Shown one piece after another: positions 10,940 to 25,105 of a stretch of 64,000 nucleotides of DNA (its first letter is position 1; every line of letters begins with the position of its first letter). The notes beneath the pieces are model-generated. The model was not told the origin of the DNA and ran no database searches. It saw nothing but the letters and a program-made list of their open reading frames with translations. The stretch is from NCBI GenBank assembly GCA_004154925.1, contig QJNS01000241.1:1855-65854 (forward strand), written 5' to 3'. The translations under genes were made by a program, and so were the position numbers. The DNA is from Monosporascus cannonballus (lineage: Eukaryota > Ascomycota > Sordariomycetes > Xylariales).

Positions 10940-13900
10940 TTCGTTAACCAGAAATCGAAATGTTTCGCCGCGGTATTTAAGATGCGGAGGCGATAAAGAA
11001 ATTTAAGCGTTTCGAAAAAGAATAAAAACAATTGAAGGCCGCCGTTATAGCTATTACGTTAACGTAGACCGTAGCCGACTGGCCCGACATTCCGGCTATT
11101 AATTGGTCGACTTTTAACTGGGACGCGCCTGTTGTTATTGGTAAAAGTTTTTTAGCAGGCGCTGGGCGCCAATAAGGTTTTTGGCGGGTTCCCAGGTATT
11201 TTCGGAATCCAGGTATTTTTTCCACTTAATTAAGTACTGGGTAAGTCCGTTTTGTTTTCGTATATCGAATATTTTTTTACTTTATATGCTTGTTCGTTTT
11301 TTATTTTTATATTATTTTGTGTCGTATATATTTTAATTATATTTATTATTAATTCGAATAAGAAAACGTAAAAAATTAAATGAAGTTTAACTTTTGGTAA
11401 AAATTCTAATTAATAATTATTTTCTAAGATTTTTTTGGCGATTTTATATGGATTAATATATTTAAAATCGAGTTTTTTATTAAGTTGCTTTATTTGAATA
11501 TTTTTAATAACGAGGAAAACCATTTTCCTTTTTTCGAAAATTATTTTTTTAACTTTTTTTTAATTATAGTATTTATTTATCTAATTCCGTACGAATTCCA
11601 GTTTTATTTTTAATTCTTAATATAGCTATTATAATTATTTTAACGTAAAGATTATTTTAATATTAATCGGATTATTATTACGTATTTTTTTATAAATTTT
11701 TAAAATAAAATCAAAATTTGTATTCGTAAATATTATTTTAATGCTTTCGTAATAGCTAATATTATAAGTTAATTATATAATTAGTAATTTTTTAATTTAA
11801 TTATTTTATTCTTAATTAATATAATATCGTAAATCAGTTTTTAAAATTTAATTTATTCGTTTTATTTATTTATTTATTTAAGGTTTAAATACGTTAAATA
11901 ATTTATAATTTAGGCCGATTTATGTTATAAAGTCTTATTAAAACTTTAATGCAAATATTAATTCTTTATTTAATATAATTTCTATTAATAATCCGTATGT
12001 ATTAAAAATATATTTGAAAAAAATATATTAATTATTCGGTATTTGTGTTTTTATAATATGGTAAAAAATAAGAAAATTTCGTAAATCGGTCGACGATTAC
12101 GAAACTATTATCGTAATATATTTTTGTAATTAAAATTTTTAATATAGGAAATTTAATAATAAAGTCGAATATAATTAAATATTATAGTCGTTTTACGATT
12201 AATAATAATTGTAATTTTCCGTATAGCTTATATTATTAAGTTTTTATTCTGGCGTAAATATTGCATTACCGTATAATGTTTTATATTATTAATTTTATTT
12301 TAAGAAAAGAATACATACGTTAAAGTTGCTTTAAAGTTTTATAAATCTTTAAATATTTATGCCACTAATATTCGTATATTTCTCGTATTAAATTTTTTTA
12401 GTATTTTTTTAAAAAATATATTTTATTCGTTTTTTGGTTTTTTAGGAAATTATTATTATATTATTAAATCTTTTAATATATATTGTAAGGTATTGCTCGA
12501 ATCGTTATAATTTATCGTAAACATAAATATTTTTCTGTAATAATATCGAAAATTATATAATTAATTTTAATTAATTTTTTTCGAGATTTAATTATTTACT
12601 GAAAATATTTACTTTATTATTTTCTGATTTTTTTTGTAAATAATAACAAAGTCGAAGTTTGTTAATTTTTTTACGTATCGAAATTATCGTCCTATAAGTT
12701 TTTTAATTATAATAAATCGGGTAAAATTTTGATAATCTGTATAAACCTTAATTTAATATAAATTTCCCTTTAGGAAATACTTAAATTTTCGAAATGCTAT
12801 AATAATAACTATAAATTCCTTATTTAAAATATCGTAATTAAATTCGACTTTTTTTAACTTATACGAAAAAAATATAATAAGGTATAATTTGTATTAATTA
12901 TTTCGTTATTTAATTATTATGTTTAACGTATAATCCGAAATATTGGTTTTTAATTTAATAAAATAATTTAAATTATATATAATTAATACTGGCTTACTAG
13001 TAATCGTATTTTTAATATCTTAAAATATCTTTTCCGTATTTAACGTTTATTTAAATTTCTTTTCTTTTCGCAAAATTTATTAAAGGTATAATTATTTTAT
13101 TAAAATTTCGAATAAATTTCCTATAATAATTAGCAAATCTAAAAAATGCTTATACCTTTTTAATTATTATTAATATTTGTTATTTTATAATTATAATGAT
13201 TTTTTTAAAGTTTATTTTAATATATTTTAAAGTAATAATATATCTTAGATATTTTATTTTTTATATATGGAATTAATTTTTTTTATGTTAATAAATAATT
13301 TTACGTTTTATAAAACTTAAAAAACCTTATAAACCTATTTTGCATATACTTTTTTTATTTTCGAAAAAATAAAAATATTATTAAAATAGCATATAACGAA
13401 AATATCGAAATATTTTCGTAATATATAATTAATTATTCGTTAAAAAGTCGTTAATACGTTTGTAAATCCTATTAATATAATCAAATATTTAAATAATCCG
13501 TAATTCGTTTTAAGAATTATTTTTTATTTATATTTTTTTAAATTTTAATGAAATTATATTTATTTTTAAAATCGAATATTATAAATTATTTGGTTTCGTA
13601 AAATCGGTTTTTTATTTCCGTAATTAAGGGTAATAATATTCGATCTTTAATAATAATATCGTTTAATTGTCGATAATTAATCATAAATTGTAATTTTTCA
13701 TTTTTTTTAAATACGAAAAATATTAAATATTTTGCTAGTAATTTCGAAAATTAAATCCATTTTTTTGGTAACAGATTTTTTAGGTATTTTTTGAAAATAC
13801 GTAATTCGTTTTTATTAAGGTTATAAATAAGGTAAAACTTTATCGAAAATCCTTTTTTTAAAGATTATTTCGTAATCTTATTTACTATATTCTGGTAATT

Positions 13901-16446
13901 TCGTATTAAGTTCTTTTTTGAAAAGCTATTTATATCTGTAATATTATAATAATATATTAATTAAATTTTCTCATTTTTTGGATTCTTATTCTTTTTGTTT
14001 TAAATCGTTATTTAGTTATTTTAATTTTATTTTAATAATAATAATAATACGTTGTATTTCTTTAATACCTGTTTTTTTATATCGTATTTTTATATTTATA
14101 TTCGTTATTATTATTAATTAAGTATTAAAATCTTAAATTTTTTTATTTATTAACAGGAAATAAAATAAATTTTATCTGGTTAATTCCGCCGTTAATCAAA
14201 ATTCCGTATTAGCGTATTTATAATAATCTTAAAATTATATCATAATTTCCGAATAAAATAATATCGAAATTAATTATTTGGTATCGTTTTTTAATAAAAA
14301 TCTCGAAATAATTAATTTTGCGTATAATTTTCCTGTTATCGTAAGCAAATTCCTAACTTTCGGTATTCGTCGTTTTATAAAGTTCCAACTTATATTTCCA
14401 TAATAATTTAAATTTATTAATTATATCCGGTATAATATAATTTCCGCCTAAAGTTTCGCAATTTACTATTACAATATATTAGTACGTTCCGATTCGTACT
14501 TTTAAAGTAATAAAGTTATTAACGTTTTTTATTATTACGTTTAAAGCTTTTTTTAAAAATTCTCTTTAATTTTTTTAAGTTTTATTATTTTACGGCTTTT
14601 TTATAAATAATTTTTTTCTTTTAATTCCTGTTCGAATTTATCGAACCTTACTTATATCTTTTCGTTTAACGTATTAAGTTATTATATTTATTGTTATTAT
14701 CGGTATACTGTTTTTTAAGTCGTATTAATTATTTTTAATTATTTTTATAATTTTCTTTCTTATTAAATAAATTATTTTTTATATTCGCGATTATATCTTA
14801 TTATACGTTATTTTGGTTATCGTTTTAAAGATTTTTTATAAATTAACGTATTTTTTCCTCAATGGCCTTTTTTTATAAAGATTTATAATAAAGATTTATT
14901 AAAAATAAAAATCCGTAATTATTTTTTAATAATGTTTTTTTATCGTACGCTAAATTAATTCCTTTTTTATTTAATAATTATATTATTTATAATAATAAAA
15001 AAGGTTTTCTTATAGATATTACTTTTTTTCGAGCCAATTTTCCGTTTCGGCTAGCTGCTGGATATTTCCTAGGGTTATAGTTCGAAATTATTAATATTAT
15101 TATTCGTTATTTTTGTTATACCTAATACGGTTTGGAAAATCGAATCCCTTATAATATATGCAGGTAATTCGTACGTAAATATGTTATTTCCATTTTTCGT
15201 AATCGGGATATTTTCGTCGTCGACAATATATAACATGCATTTTGCCGTATCGATCGGGGGTTTCGGGATAAATTTCCTTTATTTAATTTTAGTATTCGCG
15301 TAACTATCCTTATAATACCTTTTATTATATTTGCGTTATTTATTAAGCCAGCTTTTTGGCTTTTCGTATTTTTCGTCGGATTTCTTATTATAATAATTCT
15401 TATTAAACCTTTTGCTTAAAGTCTAATATATATTTAGCTTAAATTATATTAATAGCTTTGTTATTATTTTCTTAGTTATTCCTGGATTATGTTTCCGGTA
15501 TAGAGGTCCAGTTATCTTATTATGGCTTTTTAGGTTTTTTGCATTTGTAATCCTTATGTTCCATTTTGTCGTAATTAAAGCATTTAATTTGGTTCTAATC
15601 CTGTTTATAAGTAACGCCGAATTCTATAAGTCCTAACGCCGTTTTATAAAAAGTAAAAAGTACGTCTCGTTTTTTCCCCTAATTAAACTTATTATATTCC
15701 GAACGTAAAATATATTATTCTTTTTTTTCTTATTATTTTTTAAATTATTGGTTATTAATTTTAATTACTTTTATTATATATCGGTTTAAGGTAACTAATC
15801 GTTTAATCTGAATAATCTTATTTTTTATATTATTCTTTAACTCTTTATAAAACATATTAATAAGGACGTTAGTTTTATTATTTTCTTATTCGGCCTTGGC
15901 CGTAAAATTCTTAAAAGTTATAGCGTATTTAGATATAGGTCTTTTTTATCGGAATTATAAAAGTTATTAAATTGTAGATCGTTTTTTATCCGGATTGCCG
16001 AAATTGTTACGTATTTTGTTTTTGAAATTGGTATAAGTTAAAAAGATTTTATTAATAAAGTTCTTATTATTTACTTTTTTTATTTCTAAAAAGTTTTTCA
16101 TAATAGGCTTAAACCAATTAGCCGTATTTCCAGTTAAGCATATTCCTATTATTAGGACCATATCCGCTAGGTTATTAAGGTTTAAAAAGCGAAAGTAAAC
16201 TTGCGCCTAAATTAAAAAGGTTTAAAGGTTACCTTTTTTATCGTAAGGTTCCGGCTTTTTAGGTTTTATGCGGGCGAGAAAGGGCTGGGTAAATGGCGTA
16301 GCCCTAAGTTGTCGAATTTCTTTTTCCAGCTCCCGAATTCGAGCCTAAAGCTGCTAAATAGAGGTTTTCTAAACGCTAGTCGATATTTTGATAATGTTAA
16401 ATATTACTTAAAGTTTAACGGTATTATTAAATAAAAATTTGTAACG
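10940..16446 (-). pseudogene. Element B gag-pol remnant with well-kept chromodomain
   Basis: Read on the minus strand from 16446 downwards. The gag core lies at 15967-16161 (ITG-like start, ANWFKPIMKNFLEIKK, then NFKNKIRNNFGNPDKK), matching the fungal retrotransposon gag pattern ending in FGDP. The reverse transcriptase active site reads YFNN at about 13377-13388 instead of YxDD, both Asp codons changed GAY to AAY. The chromodomain at about 11160-11270 is still largely readable, with QYLIKWKKYLDSENTWEP and then AKNLIGA, keeping both Trp residues. The contrast between a dead polymerase and a preserved chromodomain reflects uneven RIP, not selection. Confidence 0.8.
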
Positions 16447-16480
16447 TATAACGAGCTATAAAGTTTAACTAATTATTAAA
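16447..16480 (-). repeat. LTR of element B (right copy, first 34 bp, cut by element C)
   Basis: TATAACGAGCTATAAAG and following bases match the start of the left B LTR. The LTR stops at TTAAA (16476-16480), where C has inserted, and resumes after C at 23839. Confidence 0.9.
16476..16480. repeat. Target-site duplication of element C (left)
   Basis: TTAAA, repeated exactly at 23839-23843 on the other side of element C, inside the split B LTR. Confidence 0.9.
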
Positions 16481-16916
16481 TATTACAGGAACAGGGGTTC
16501 CTGCCTTAAGAAGACCAACCTTTAAGGCCTAACGCGGACCTATCACGGCTAAACTCCGGACAGAAAAGCTTGGCTCTTAAGGTGATCTAATTGATCTAAG
16601 TAATTTAAATAATTTGGACCAGATTATATAAATTATATAGATTATATAAATTTACGATATATTTACTTTAGGAATTGGGATATATAATAAATCGGTTTCT
16701 TATGTAAATAGCACTTACTTAATTTTATTTTTTAGCTATTAATTTAAGCCTTTAGTCAAAAATAATTATATCATTTTTTAATTAAGAGAAAAATACTTAA
16801 ATCTTTTTAATAAATAAATTATTAAATTATTTTTCGCCTTATTATTATTTGTAAATTAAGATTTTATTTCGGATATTACTTATATTTCCAGGTGGATATA
16901 TAATAAGTTTGTTATA
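16481..16916 (+). repeat. 5' LTR of element C
   Basis: 436 bp, TATTACAGGAACAGGG... to ...GTTTGTTATA. Relative to the 3' LTR, the TG...CA ends have decayed to TA...TA. It is AT-richer than the 3' copy. Confidence 0.9.
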
Positions 16917-17399
16917 TTTTGATAATTTTTTAATTAATAGCTGACGAATAATTTAAGGCCTAATTAGGTATAAGTTTTTTTGAACTTAATAAAAACGATA
17001 TTATAGGATAATATTTAGAAAATAAATAATATATCCGATTTCCGTTATTAGCTAGTAAAAAACTAATAATAAAATTAAACGATTTATTATTTATTAAAAA
17101 AGTTTTTTAATTAATAAATAATATGGTATTACTTATTATTCGATTTTAAGGAAGATTTTCCTTTTAACCCTAATAACAGTTTTCTTTAACTTTTTAGGAA
17201 ATTATTAAGGTTTAGGATTTGGAGCCAGAAAAAGAATAATTAGCTAAAGGCTAAAGGAGCTAAGGAGGCGAAAAAAAAGAATTTATTACGGAAAAAAAAT
17301 TGGATTTCTTAGCCTAAAAGGTTTAGAGCTTGGAAAAAAAAAAACGTTCGACTTATTAAGAAATTAACTTTTCCTTAATTTGGCTCCTTTAAGGGATAA

Positions 17400-20300
17400 A
17401 GCCAAAAAGTTGGTTATCGATCGTTTCTGACTGATACGAAATATCCAAAAAAAAAGAACTTTGGCCCTATTACCATTCGATACGGGACAAATACGGGAAA
17501 AAATTTTAATTCTGCCTTTATTTAAAATTAACCGGGTACGGGAAAAAACGGTCCTACCGCCTAATTACCATAAAATACCAGATATTAAGAGTTATAAGCT
17601 AACCCTTTTTAAGCCTTATAACGGATTAAAAAACCCTGATGGATTTTTAATTTAGGCCAGGTTTTACCTTAAGTTTTATAAAAATTTTTTAATAAAAAAT
17701 TATTAAAAAGTAATAATTATTTCTTAATTATTAATCGGATAAATTTACGATTAATTCGAACTTATTTTAACGGATTATTTTAAGAAATATCCAAAAAAAT
17801 CTTTAAATTTTATTAATTATATTTTTAGTAAGTACGAAAATTTTGAAAAAAAAATAAAAACCTTATTTAGAAATCCAGATAAAGAATAAAATGTTATTAA
17901 ATAATTCCATTTACTTTATTAAATTAAGTTAGCCGTTAAATATATAATTAAATTTAACCGTTTAATTATTATTTCGAATTTATCAGAAAACGTATTATTT
18001 TATTTTTATTATACCGGCTTAAAACTTTTAATTAAGGACGAAATATATAAAGTACTTAAGATTAGATTTTTCGCGAAATATACGGATAAGGTTATTATCG
18101 CCGACCGACGTACCTTTAATTAATATTTCGAGAAAAAAAGGATTAATAAGTAAAATAATAACAAAAGTTTTAATAGCTGAATTAAAAAGGATAAGGGCAA
18201 GCCTTAAAAAAAAATAAGTTCCGTTTCGAAAAAGCCTAAGAAAAATAAGTTTAAAGTAAAATATTTTAATTATGGCAAAAAAGGACATTTTAAAAGTAAA
18301 TATCGCTTTCCCGCCAAGAAAAACTTTAAGAAAAAAGGAATTTCTTAACCTCAGAAAAAAGTTAGAATAATTAAATAAAAAACCGATAATAAGGCAGAAA
18401 AAAAAGAAAAAAAAGTTAACTTAATTTTCTCCTAACTAAAATTTATTATTACTATAATTATTTAAATCCAAAACGATATCCCAAAGTACGAAAATTATCC
18501 AATTTGCCAGGATTTTAAGGTTAAAACTTACAAATATTACCCAGGACAAACGGCTTTTAAGATAGCCATAAAATTAAGATATTTTTGCTATTTCGATATA
18601 CAAAGGTATAAAATATATAATATAAACGGTTAATTTTAACTAAATATTAATAATTACGGATAATTATTCCCGGAATTTTATAAGTTTTTAAAATGTATTA
18701 TTTACCAGAAAATATTATCGGTAAACCCTTATAATTTATTATATTTTATCGTTTATTATTAAAACGATTATTTTGTTTATTTTAAAGTTAAGGAAAATAA
18801 TAATTTTTGGCCTAAATAAAATAAAGAAATATTTACCGAACCTGATAATAAATATAGATGCATAAAAACCCCCCAATAACCAAAATACCCCAAATCTTGT
18901 TATTTATATCTTAATTCAAAACGGAGTCAAAAGGCTATATCGCAAAAATACTTATGTTACGCTTTAACACTTTATATTTAATACGAGCTCCTAAATATAG
19001 GAATATCTTTTTCGGAGGTACACCTTTTTAACCTTATAACCCAAGAAATGCCAAACCAAGGATCGAACCAAAAAAAAACAATTACTTTCGGATGTCAGTT
19101 GGGCAAAAAAAAATAATATAAATATATGGACGATTATTGTACCAGGTACGTAACTAAAAAGGTACGAAAATAAAAACGTTTTTTCGTAAATAAATTACGT
19201 TATTTAAAAAATAACAAAAGTTTTCGAAAATAAGGTATTAAAAAGCCTTAATTTATAAAACCTTATGTAAAACAATAAAAGGATTACGTAATTAAATAAA
19301 GATTTTTTTTCGATACAAAAGCAAAACGTTTAAAGTTATAATCGACTTAAAAGCCGAAAGTAATTTTATTTTTCTTATAATGGCAGAAAAATATCAAATT
19401 CCCTGGAAATATAAATTAAAGTTTTATAAATTACGTACGGTAAACGGAAACTTATTTATATATGATAACGGACGAATCTTTCGAAAAACTAAAAAATTCC
19501 CAATAAGAATTTAAGGATACCAAAAACAAATTTCGCTGGACATTATTAATATTTTTGGGTACGATATTATTTTGGGAATACCGTAATTCAGATTTAATAA
19601 TTTATATATTAATTAAAAATATTAAATATTTTTATAGGAAAATAAGTTATCCGAAAAAGATAATTAAGAAATTTATTATATTATCAAGGAAATCCAGATT
19701 GCAAATTAAGCCTTTATGGTATTACCTAAGTATTAACGGTTTAAGAAATTATTTAAGGATAAAAAAAATTACGAATTACTATTATATAGTTAATAAAATT
19801 ATAAAATATCCATTAAAAAAGGATATTATCTTAAATTTTATAAAATTTATTATATAAATCCTAATAAATTAAAGGCTTTATGGAAAAACATTTAATTTAA
19901 CTTAAAAAGAGAATATATTTAACCTTTTAATTCTTCCGTTGGATATCCTGTCCTTATAATACTAAAAATTAAAGACGGAAAGCAAAAAATTAACAAAAAC
20001 GGAAATTTGGTTTTCAGAAAAATAATTGATTACCGATAGTTAAATAATATTACGATTAAAAATAAATATTTATTAATTTTTATAAGTACGTTAAAGGAAA
20101 ACGTTAACAAAATAAAATAATTTACTGCATTTGATTTTTAAGATAATTATTACTGTATCAAAATGGCCAAAAAAAAAAATAAAAAACGGCATTTAGAATA
20201 ATATATGGATTTTACGAGTACAAAGTAATACTTATGGGATTTATTAATGCTCCCGCTAACTTTTAACACTTAATCATAATTACGTTCAGAAAATTTCTGG

Positions 20301-22660
20301 ACAAATTTATATTCGTTTATCTCGACGATATCCTTATTTATTCTGAAACTCTGGAGGAACATAAAAAGCAAATTGCCCAAATGCTCCAAACGTTAAATAA
20401 AATAAATATCCGAATTAACCTAATTAAAAACGTATGGCATATATAGAAACTAAACTTTTTAAAATATATTTTTACCCCCGGCCAAATTCAAATTTAACGT
20501 TTTAAAATGGAAATAATTAAAGATTAACTTATCCTTAATAAGGCGACCGTTATAAATATCCGGTAAATTTTAGGATTTACGGGTTATATACGTAGCCTAA
20601 TTAAGGGATACGGAGATATAATCAGATTATTAACGAAACTTATTATTAAAAAATATATAAAAAAAGAATTTAAATTTTTAAAAAAAATAAAAAAAGCGTT
20701 TTAAATTTTAAAAAATACGATTATTAACGGACCCATAATAAAATTACTTAACGCAAATAAAAAAAACACTTAAAAACGGATATTTTAAATTATGTATTAA
20801 GTGCCGTCCTAAAATAACTGGAGGATAACGGCAAATAGTATTTAGTAATATATTACTTAAAAGTATTCCGAAATATAAAATTTAAATATTTAATTTACGA
20901 TAAGGAATTATTAATAATTATTAACGCTTTTAAAGAATAAAAGCTTTTTTTTAACGGAATACGGAAACCTTTTAATATTTATTTTAATTACAAAAATTTT
21001 ACTTAATTTATAAAAATATAAAAACTAAATAAACGATATAAGATTTAAATAATTTTTCTGTTAAGATTTAACTTTAAAATATATTATATCAAAAGAAAAA
21101 AAAATATTTAAATAAATATTTTTAGTTATAAAGACGATTACGATTTTAAAATTCCTAAAAGGAATATATAGATATTATAATATAATCAAAATAACATAAT
21201 ATAATTATGCGAAATCTTAAAAAAATTATTTTACGAATTTTTAATACGATTCCGGAATTCTTATAATAAGGAAAAATAAAAAAAGGTTTAATAATTAAAA
21301 GGACAGCTAAAAAATTAATTATTATATTATGGCAAAATTTATGTTCTTAAGGATTAACAAAAATAATTTATAAGGGAATTTTACGAAAACCTATTATATG
21401 GATATTAAGGAATTTTCAAAACTACCCGACGGCTACAAAAAAAATACGATTTCCCGGAATTACGCCGTATAGTTAAAAAGATAATTAAGAATTATAATAT
21501 TTACAATAAGGCTAAGGTAATATATTATAAGCCTTATAAGTTATTATAACTTATTGAAATTCCAGATAAGGCATAGAACGCCATAGCTTAAAACTTTATT
21601 ATTAATTTTTTTCTATTTAAAAACCCAATTATTAAAGTCGAATATAACGGAATATAAGTAATTATCGACAAATTTACTAAATATAGGTATTTTTTATTTT
21701 TCAAAAGAAACGTAATAGCAAAGTAATTAACTTATGCCTTTATTAAATATTACCTCGATAAATATGGAATATTTGAAAAGATTATTTCCGATAAAAATAC
21801 GTTATTTATTTTAAAATTTAGCATTAGTTTTTTTAAATAAATTAATATTAAACTTAAATTTTTTATAGCTTATTATCTTTAAACGGACGGTTAAATTAAA
21901 AAGTTAAACCAAACTTTGGAACAATATTTCCAAAATTATGTTAATTACTAATAAAATAATTAAGTAAAGTTTTTATTATTAATGTAAATCGCTTATAATA
22001 TATTTATTAACGAAAATATAAGCGTATTTCCTTATATAACTATATACGGATATAATATAAAAATAAAATAATTTAAATAATTACTTAATAAAGTATTAAA
22101 AATTATTATAATTACCCTAAAAGCAAAAACGTTAATAATAAAAATCAAAATAATTTAAGCCCATTTTCAAAACGAATTGCGATTTTTTTAATAACGGATA
22201 ACTTAATATTATAATAAAAAAAAATTAAAGGATTAATTTTAATAAAAAGAAATAAGGTTTATTTATTACGCCAAAAACAAAACGTAACTTTAAATATCTT
22301 ACAGATTAAAACGAAAAAATTTAATAACAAGTTCGACTTTAAAAAACTTGGCCCGTTTAAAGTTAAAAAAATCATTTCTAAAATTAATTACCGATTATTA
22401 CTACTTAAAAACATAAAGATACACCCTGTTTTCCATATTTCTTTACTTAAATCAGCACTTAAGAACGCCCCGTTAAAAATAAATTTGGAATTTGAAAAGG
22501 ATTCCGACGAATACGAAGTTAAATAAATACTAAATTCCAAAATAATTAAAAACAAAGTTCAATACTTAATTAAATAAAAAAAATATTTATATAAAAAAAT
22601 ATTTGGGAATTATTTAACCACTTAATAAATACGATGGACCTAATTAAGACGTTTTACCGC
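17400..22660 (+). pseudogene. Element C gag-pol remnant
   Basis: The plus-strand order is as follows. Gag ends in a zinc knuckle at about 18256-18300 (KYFNYGKKGHFKSKYR), where all three Cys of CCHC read Tyr (TGY to TAY) and His is kept. A protease-type end (GYDIILGIP) lies at 19556-19582. Reverse transcriptase is intact over FVYLDDILIYSETLEEHKK at 20312-20370. The integrase core runs about 21300-21960, including VIIDKFTKYRYF and the readable remnant of the YHPQTDGQ-type motif. A GPY-like region with HPVFHISLLKSA lies near 22420-22455. A chromodomain (DEYEVK, IKNKVQYLIK) lies at about 22505-22640. Many TAA/TAG codons interrupt every domain. Confidence 0.9.
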
Positions 22661-22742
22661 CAAAATCCTGACCAACCGTTTTTAATATAGCCAAAATTAT
22701 AGGCGATAACGGTCCCCCGTTTAAATTTAATTTTACGGCGCT

Positions 22743-23340
22743 CTAATTGAAAAAAATTAATATTTTTATAATAACATCCATTTCGGAAACAAACTGCGCT
22801 TATTTTGCTTCTGTGCGCCGTTATTTTTCCTCCAATTTTTCTTATTTTTCCAATTAATCCATTTTATAACTTTTTTTTAAAATCGCGAAAGTTTTCTTTT
22901 CCAGAACGCCTTATTATAGGCGGATACGTTTTAACCGATTAACGAATTTTTTTATTTTCTTTTCGGCGGCCTCCTGGTACGCCGTTAGCGCTTCTTAATA
23001 CGTAACCAAAATGTCCTTTACTTTGCACTGCTCCTTTTATAAACGCTTACGTTCCTTTTTAATTTTTATTAAAAAGTTTATATTTAGTATGTTATAGGCA
23101 AAACGTTAATAACAAATATAATACTTATAATTAGGGATATCTAACACAAAATAATAATCAAGTTCCCCCAGGCAAATATAATTCGAATAAATGATAACTT
23201 TGGAACCAAATTTTTCGATAAAATTTGTACGATTATTACGTATTTCGCGTTAATTTAAGCGAAATTTTTTTTTCTTTTTTTAAATTCGGCTTATTATAAT
23301 AAAAATTAATTAGGACGCCTTTAAGAATTTTTTTTAACAA
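22743..23340 (-). CDS. Antisense reading frame in element C (charged coiled-coil protein, decayed)
   Basis: On the strand opposite to gag-pol, between the chromodomain and the 3' LTR, one frame reads through about 190 codons with only about ten TAA/TAG stops, most where CAA/CAG is likely. It begins with NRTNFIEKFGSKVIIY and a Tyr/Cys-rich part (YICLGELDYYFVLD). It then turns into a long charged helix (IKIKKERKRL, KEQCKVKDILVTY, EALTAYQEAAEKKIKKFVNR, LKRIRL, GVLEKKTFAILKKSYKMD, LEK, EKLEEK, RRTEAK). From memory, fungal genomes hold many hypothetical proteins with a Cys-rich front and this kind of Leu/Arg/Glu-rich tail; they may be free copies of this frame. Function unknown. Confidence 0.55.
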
Positions 23341-23402
23341 AATAAAATGGCTTATTTACAGTTCTTATTTTTAAGATAAAAATCCTTAAAAAAAAGAAAT
23401 AA

Positions 23403-23838
23403 TATTATAGGAATAAGGGTTCCTATTTCGAAAAAATTAATCTTTAAGGCCTAACGCGGACTTATTACGGTTAAATTCCGGACAAAAAAACTTAGCTTTT
23501 AAGGTGATCTAATTAATCTAAATAATTTAAATAATTTGGACCAAATTATATAAATTATATAAATCATATAAATCCATGACATACTTACTTTAAAAATTAG
23601 GATATATAATAAATTAATTTCTTATATAAATAGCACCTACTTAGTTTCGCTCCTTAGCTATTAATCTAAGCCCTTAGTCAAAGGCAATTGCACCATTCTC
23701 TAATTAAGGGAAAAGTACTTAAATCTCTTTAACGAACAGATCACTAAATCATTCCTCGCCCTATTGTTACTTTCAAATCAAGACCCCATTTCGGATACTG
23801 CTTATACTTCCAGGTGGATATGTGACAGGTTCGTTACA
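23403..23838 (+). repeat. 3' LTR of element C
   Basis: 436 bp, partner of 16481-16916. The left half is as AT-rich as the element core. From about 23600 the sequence keeps many C/G bases (GCACCTACTTAGTTTCGCTCC, CCTCGCCCTATTG) and ends in canonical GTTACA. Mutation density therefore drops inside this one repeat. Confidence 0.9.
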
Positions 23839-24226
23839 TTAAACCTTAAGTCGACAGGTTTATATTAATAGAAATATTGTAAAAATTTAAATAATAAATA
23901 TAATAATTATATTACGTTTTGTAATACTAAAAATACCTTAAATAACGATATTATATTATAAGTTAAAATTATTTAAATTATGGAATTAATAAGCGTATAT
24001 ATTTTACTTCTAGCTTAAGATGCTTATTATGGCTTAACGACATTTTTCCAGTTAAGTCCTTTTAAGCCCTTTTAAGCCCTCTTTGGTACTTATCCGGCCT
24101 AAGCCTTTTTGTTCAATTAGGGCTCTTAAGCCCTTTAAGCCAGTTACGTAACTTCTTGGCTAGGTCGAGGTCTGGTTCTTCAAGATCCCAACCGTTTTTA
24201 GAAGCCAAGACCGTTAGGTCATAACA
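23839..24226 (-). repeat. LTR of element B (right copy, remainder after element C) with C duplication
   Basis: It starts with the TTAAA duplication (23839-23843) and continues CCTTAAGTCGACAGG to GGTCATAACA. The length without the duplication (383) plus the 34 bp before C equals the 417 bp of the left LTR. Confidence 0.9.
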
Positions 24227-24231
24227 TAAAG

Positions 24232-24723
24232 TTACAGAAGTTATTAGGCCGTAGATCGTTCTTTATCCGGATTGCCGAAATTATCGCGCATTTTGTTTTC
24301 GAAGTTGGTATAAGTTGAAAAAATCTTATTAGTAAAGTTTTTCTTATTTGTTTTTTTATTTCTAAAAAGTTTCTTATAATAGGTTTAAACTAATTAGCCG
24401 CATTTCTTGTCAGGTATGCTTTTACTGCTAGAACTATATTCGCTAAGTTACTAAGGTTTAAAAAGCGAAAATAAATTCGTACCTAAATTAAAAAAAATCT
24501 GAAGGTTGTTTTTTCTATTATAAGGTTCCGGCTTTTTAGGCTTTATGCGGGCGAAAGCGGTTTGGGCAGGTGGCGTAGCTTTAAGTTGTCGAATCTCTCT
24601 TTGCAGTTCCCGAATTCAAGCCTAAAGCTGTTAAATAAGGGTTTCCTAAATGCTGGTCGATATTTTGACAATATTAAATATTGCTTAGAATCTAACGGTA
24701 CTACTAAATAAGAGCTTATAACG
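24232..24723 (-). pseudogene. Element A gag remnant (5' part)
   Basis: On the minus strand, the start of the A coding region gives a conserved N-terminal part (KPLFNSFRLEFGNCKERFDN) from about 24670. The gag core ends TNFENKMRDNFGNPDKERSTA near 24250-24330, homologous to the B gag at 15967-16161. It is separated from the rest of gag-pol (10071 downwards) by the B insertion. Confidence 0.7.
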
Positions 24724-25105
24724 TATAACGAACTATAAGGTTTAACCAATTATTAAAACTTAAGTCGACGGGTTTATATTAGCAGGAGTATCGTAGAAAT
24801 CTGAATAATAAATACAGTAACGTATTATATCTCTTAATACCGGAAATACCTTATTACAAATGATTAATATTAATAAGTATTACAAATTAAAGCTATTTAA
24901 ACTATGGAAATAATAAGCGTATATATCTTTATAAGTTAATTGGATTTTTATTAGATCTTAACGTTATCACAGATCTAATGCCATTGAATTCGGTTGGTTC
25001 TGTATGGATTCATTTGGATCTTAATGCCAAAAGAGATCTAAATCACGTGACTCTTTTTTGTGGGTCCGACCGTTTCCGTGGCCGATCTTGGGTTGGGTCG
25101 TAACA
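24724..25105 (-). repeat. LTR of gypsy element A (right copy, 5' LTR of the element)
   Basis: 382 bp, partner of 4257-4640. It ends GGGTTGGGTCGTAACA. The flanking bases (ATTA before the left LTR, TTATG after this one) do not give an unambiguous duplication. Confidence 0.85.

Larger units (their letters stand above)
16481..23838 (+). mobile_element. Ty3/gypsy chromovirus, element C (7,358 bp, RIP-inactivated)
   Basis: Complete by structure: two 436-bp LTRs, a perfect 5-bp duplication, and internal gag, protease, reverse transcriptase, integrase and chromodomain remnants on the plus strand, with an antisense frame before the 3' LTR. It sits inside the right LTR of element B, so it is the youngest layer of the nest. 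Confidence 0.95.
4257..25105. mobile_element. RIP-mutated nest of three Ty3/gypsy chromoviruses (A, B inside A, C inside B)
   Basis: The whole block is AT-rich, with CpA/TpG converted to TpA while CpG survives, which is the classical RIP outcome. Element A spans 4257-25105, element B 10072-24226 and element C 16481-23838. A and B read on the minus strand, C on the plus strand. Each has recognisable but broken gag, reverse transcriptase, integrase and/or chromodomain segments. Order of arrival was A, then B, then C. Removing C leaves a B LTR of exactly the same 417 bp as its partner. Confidence 0.9.
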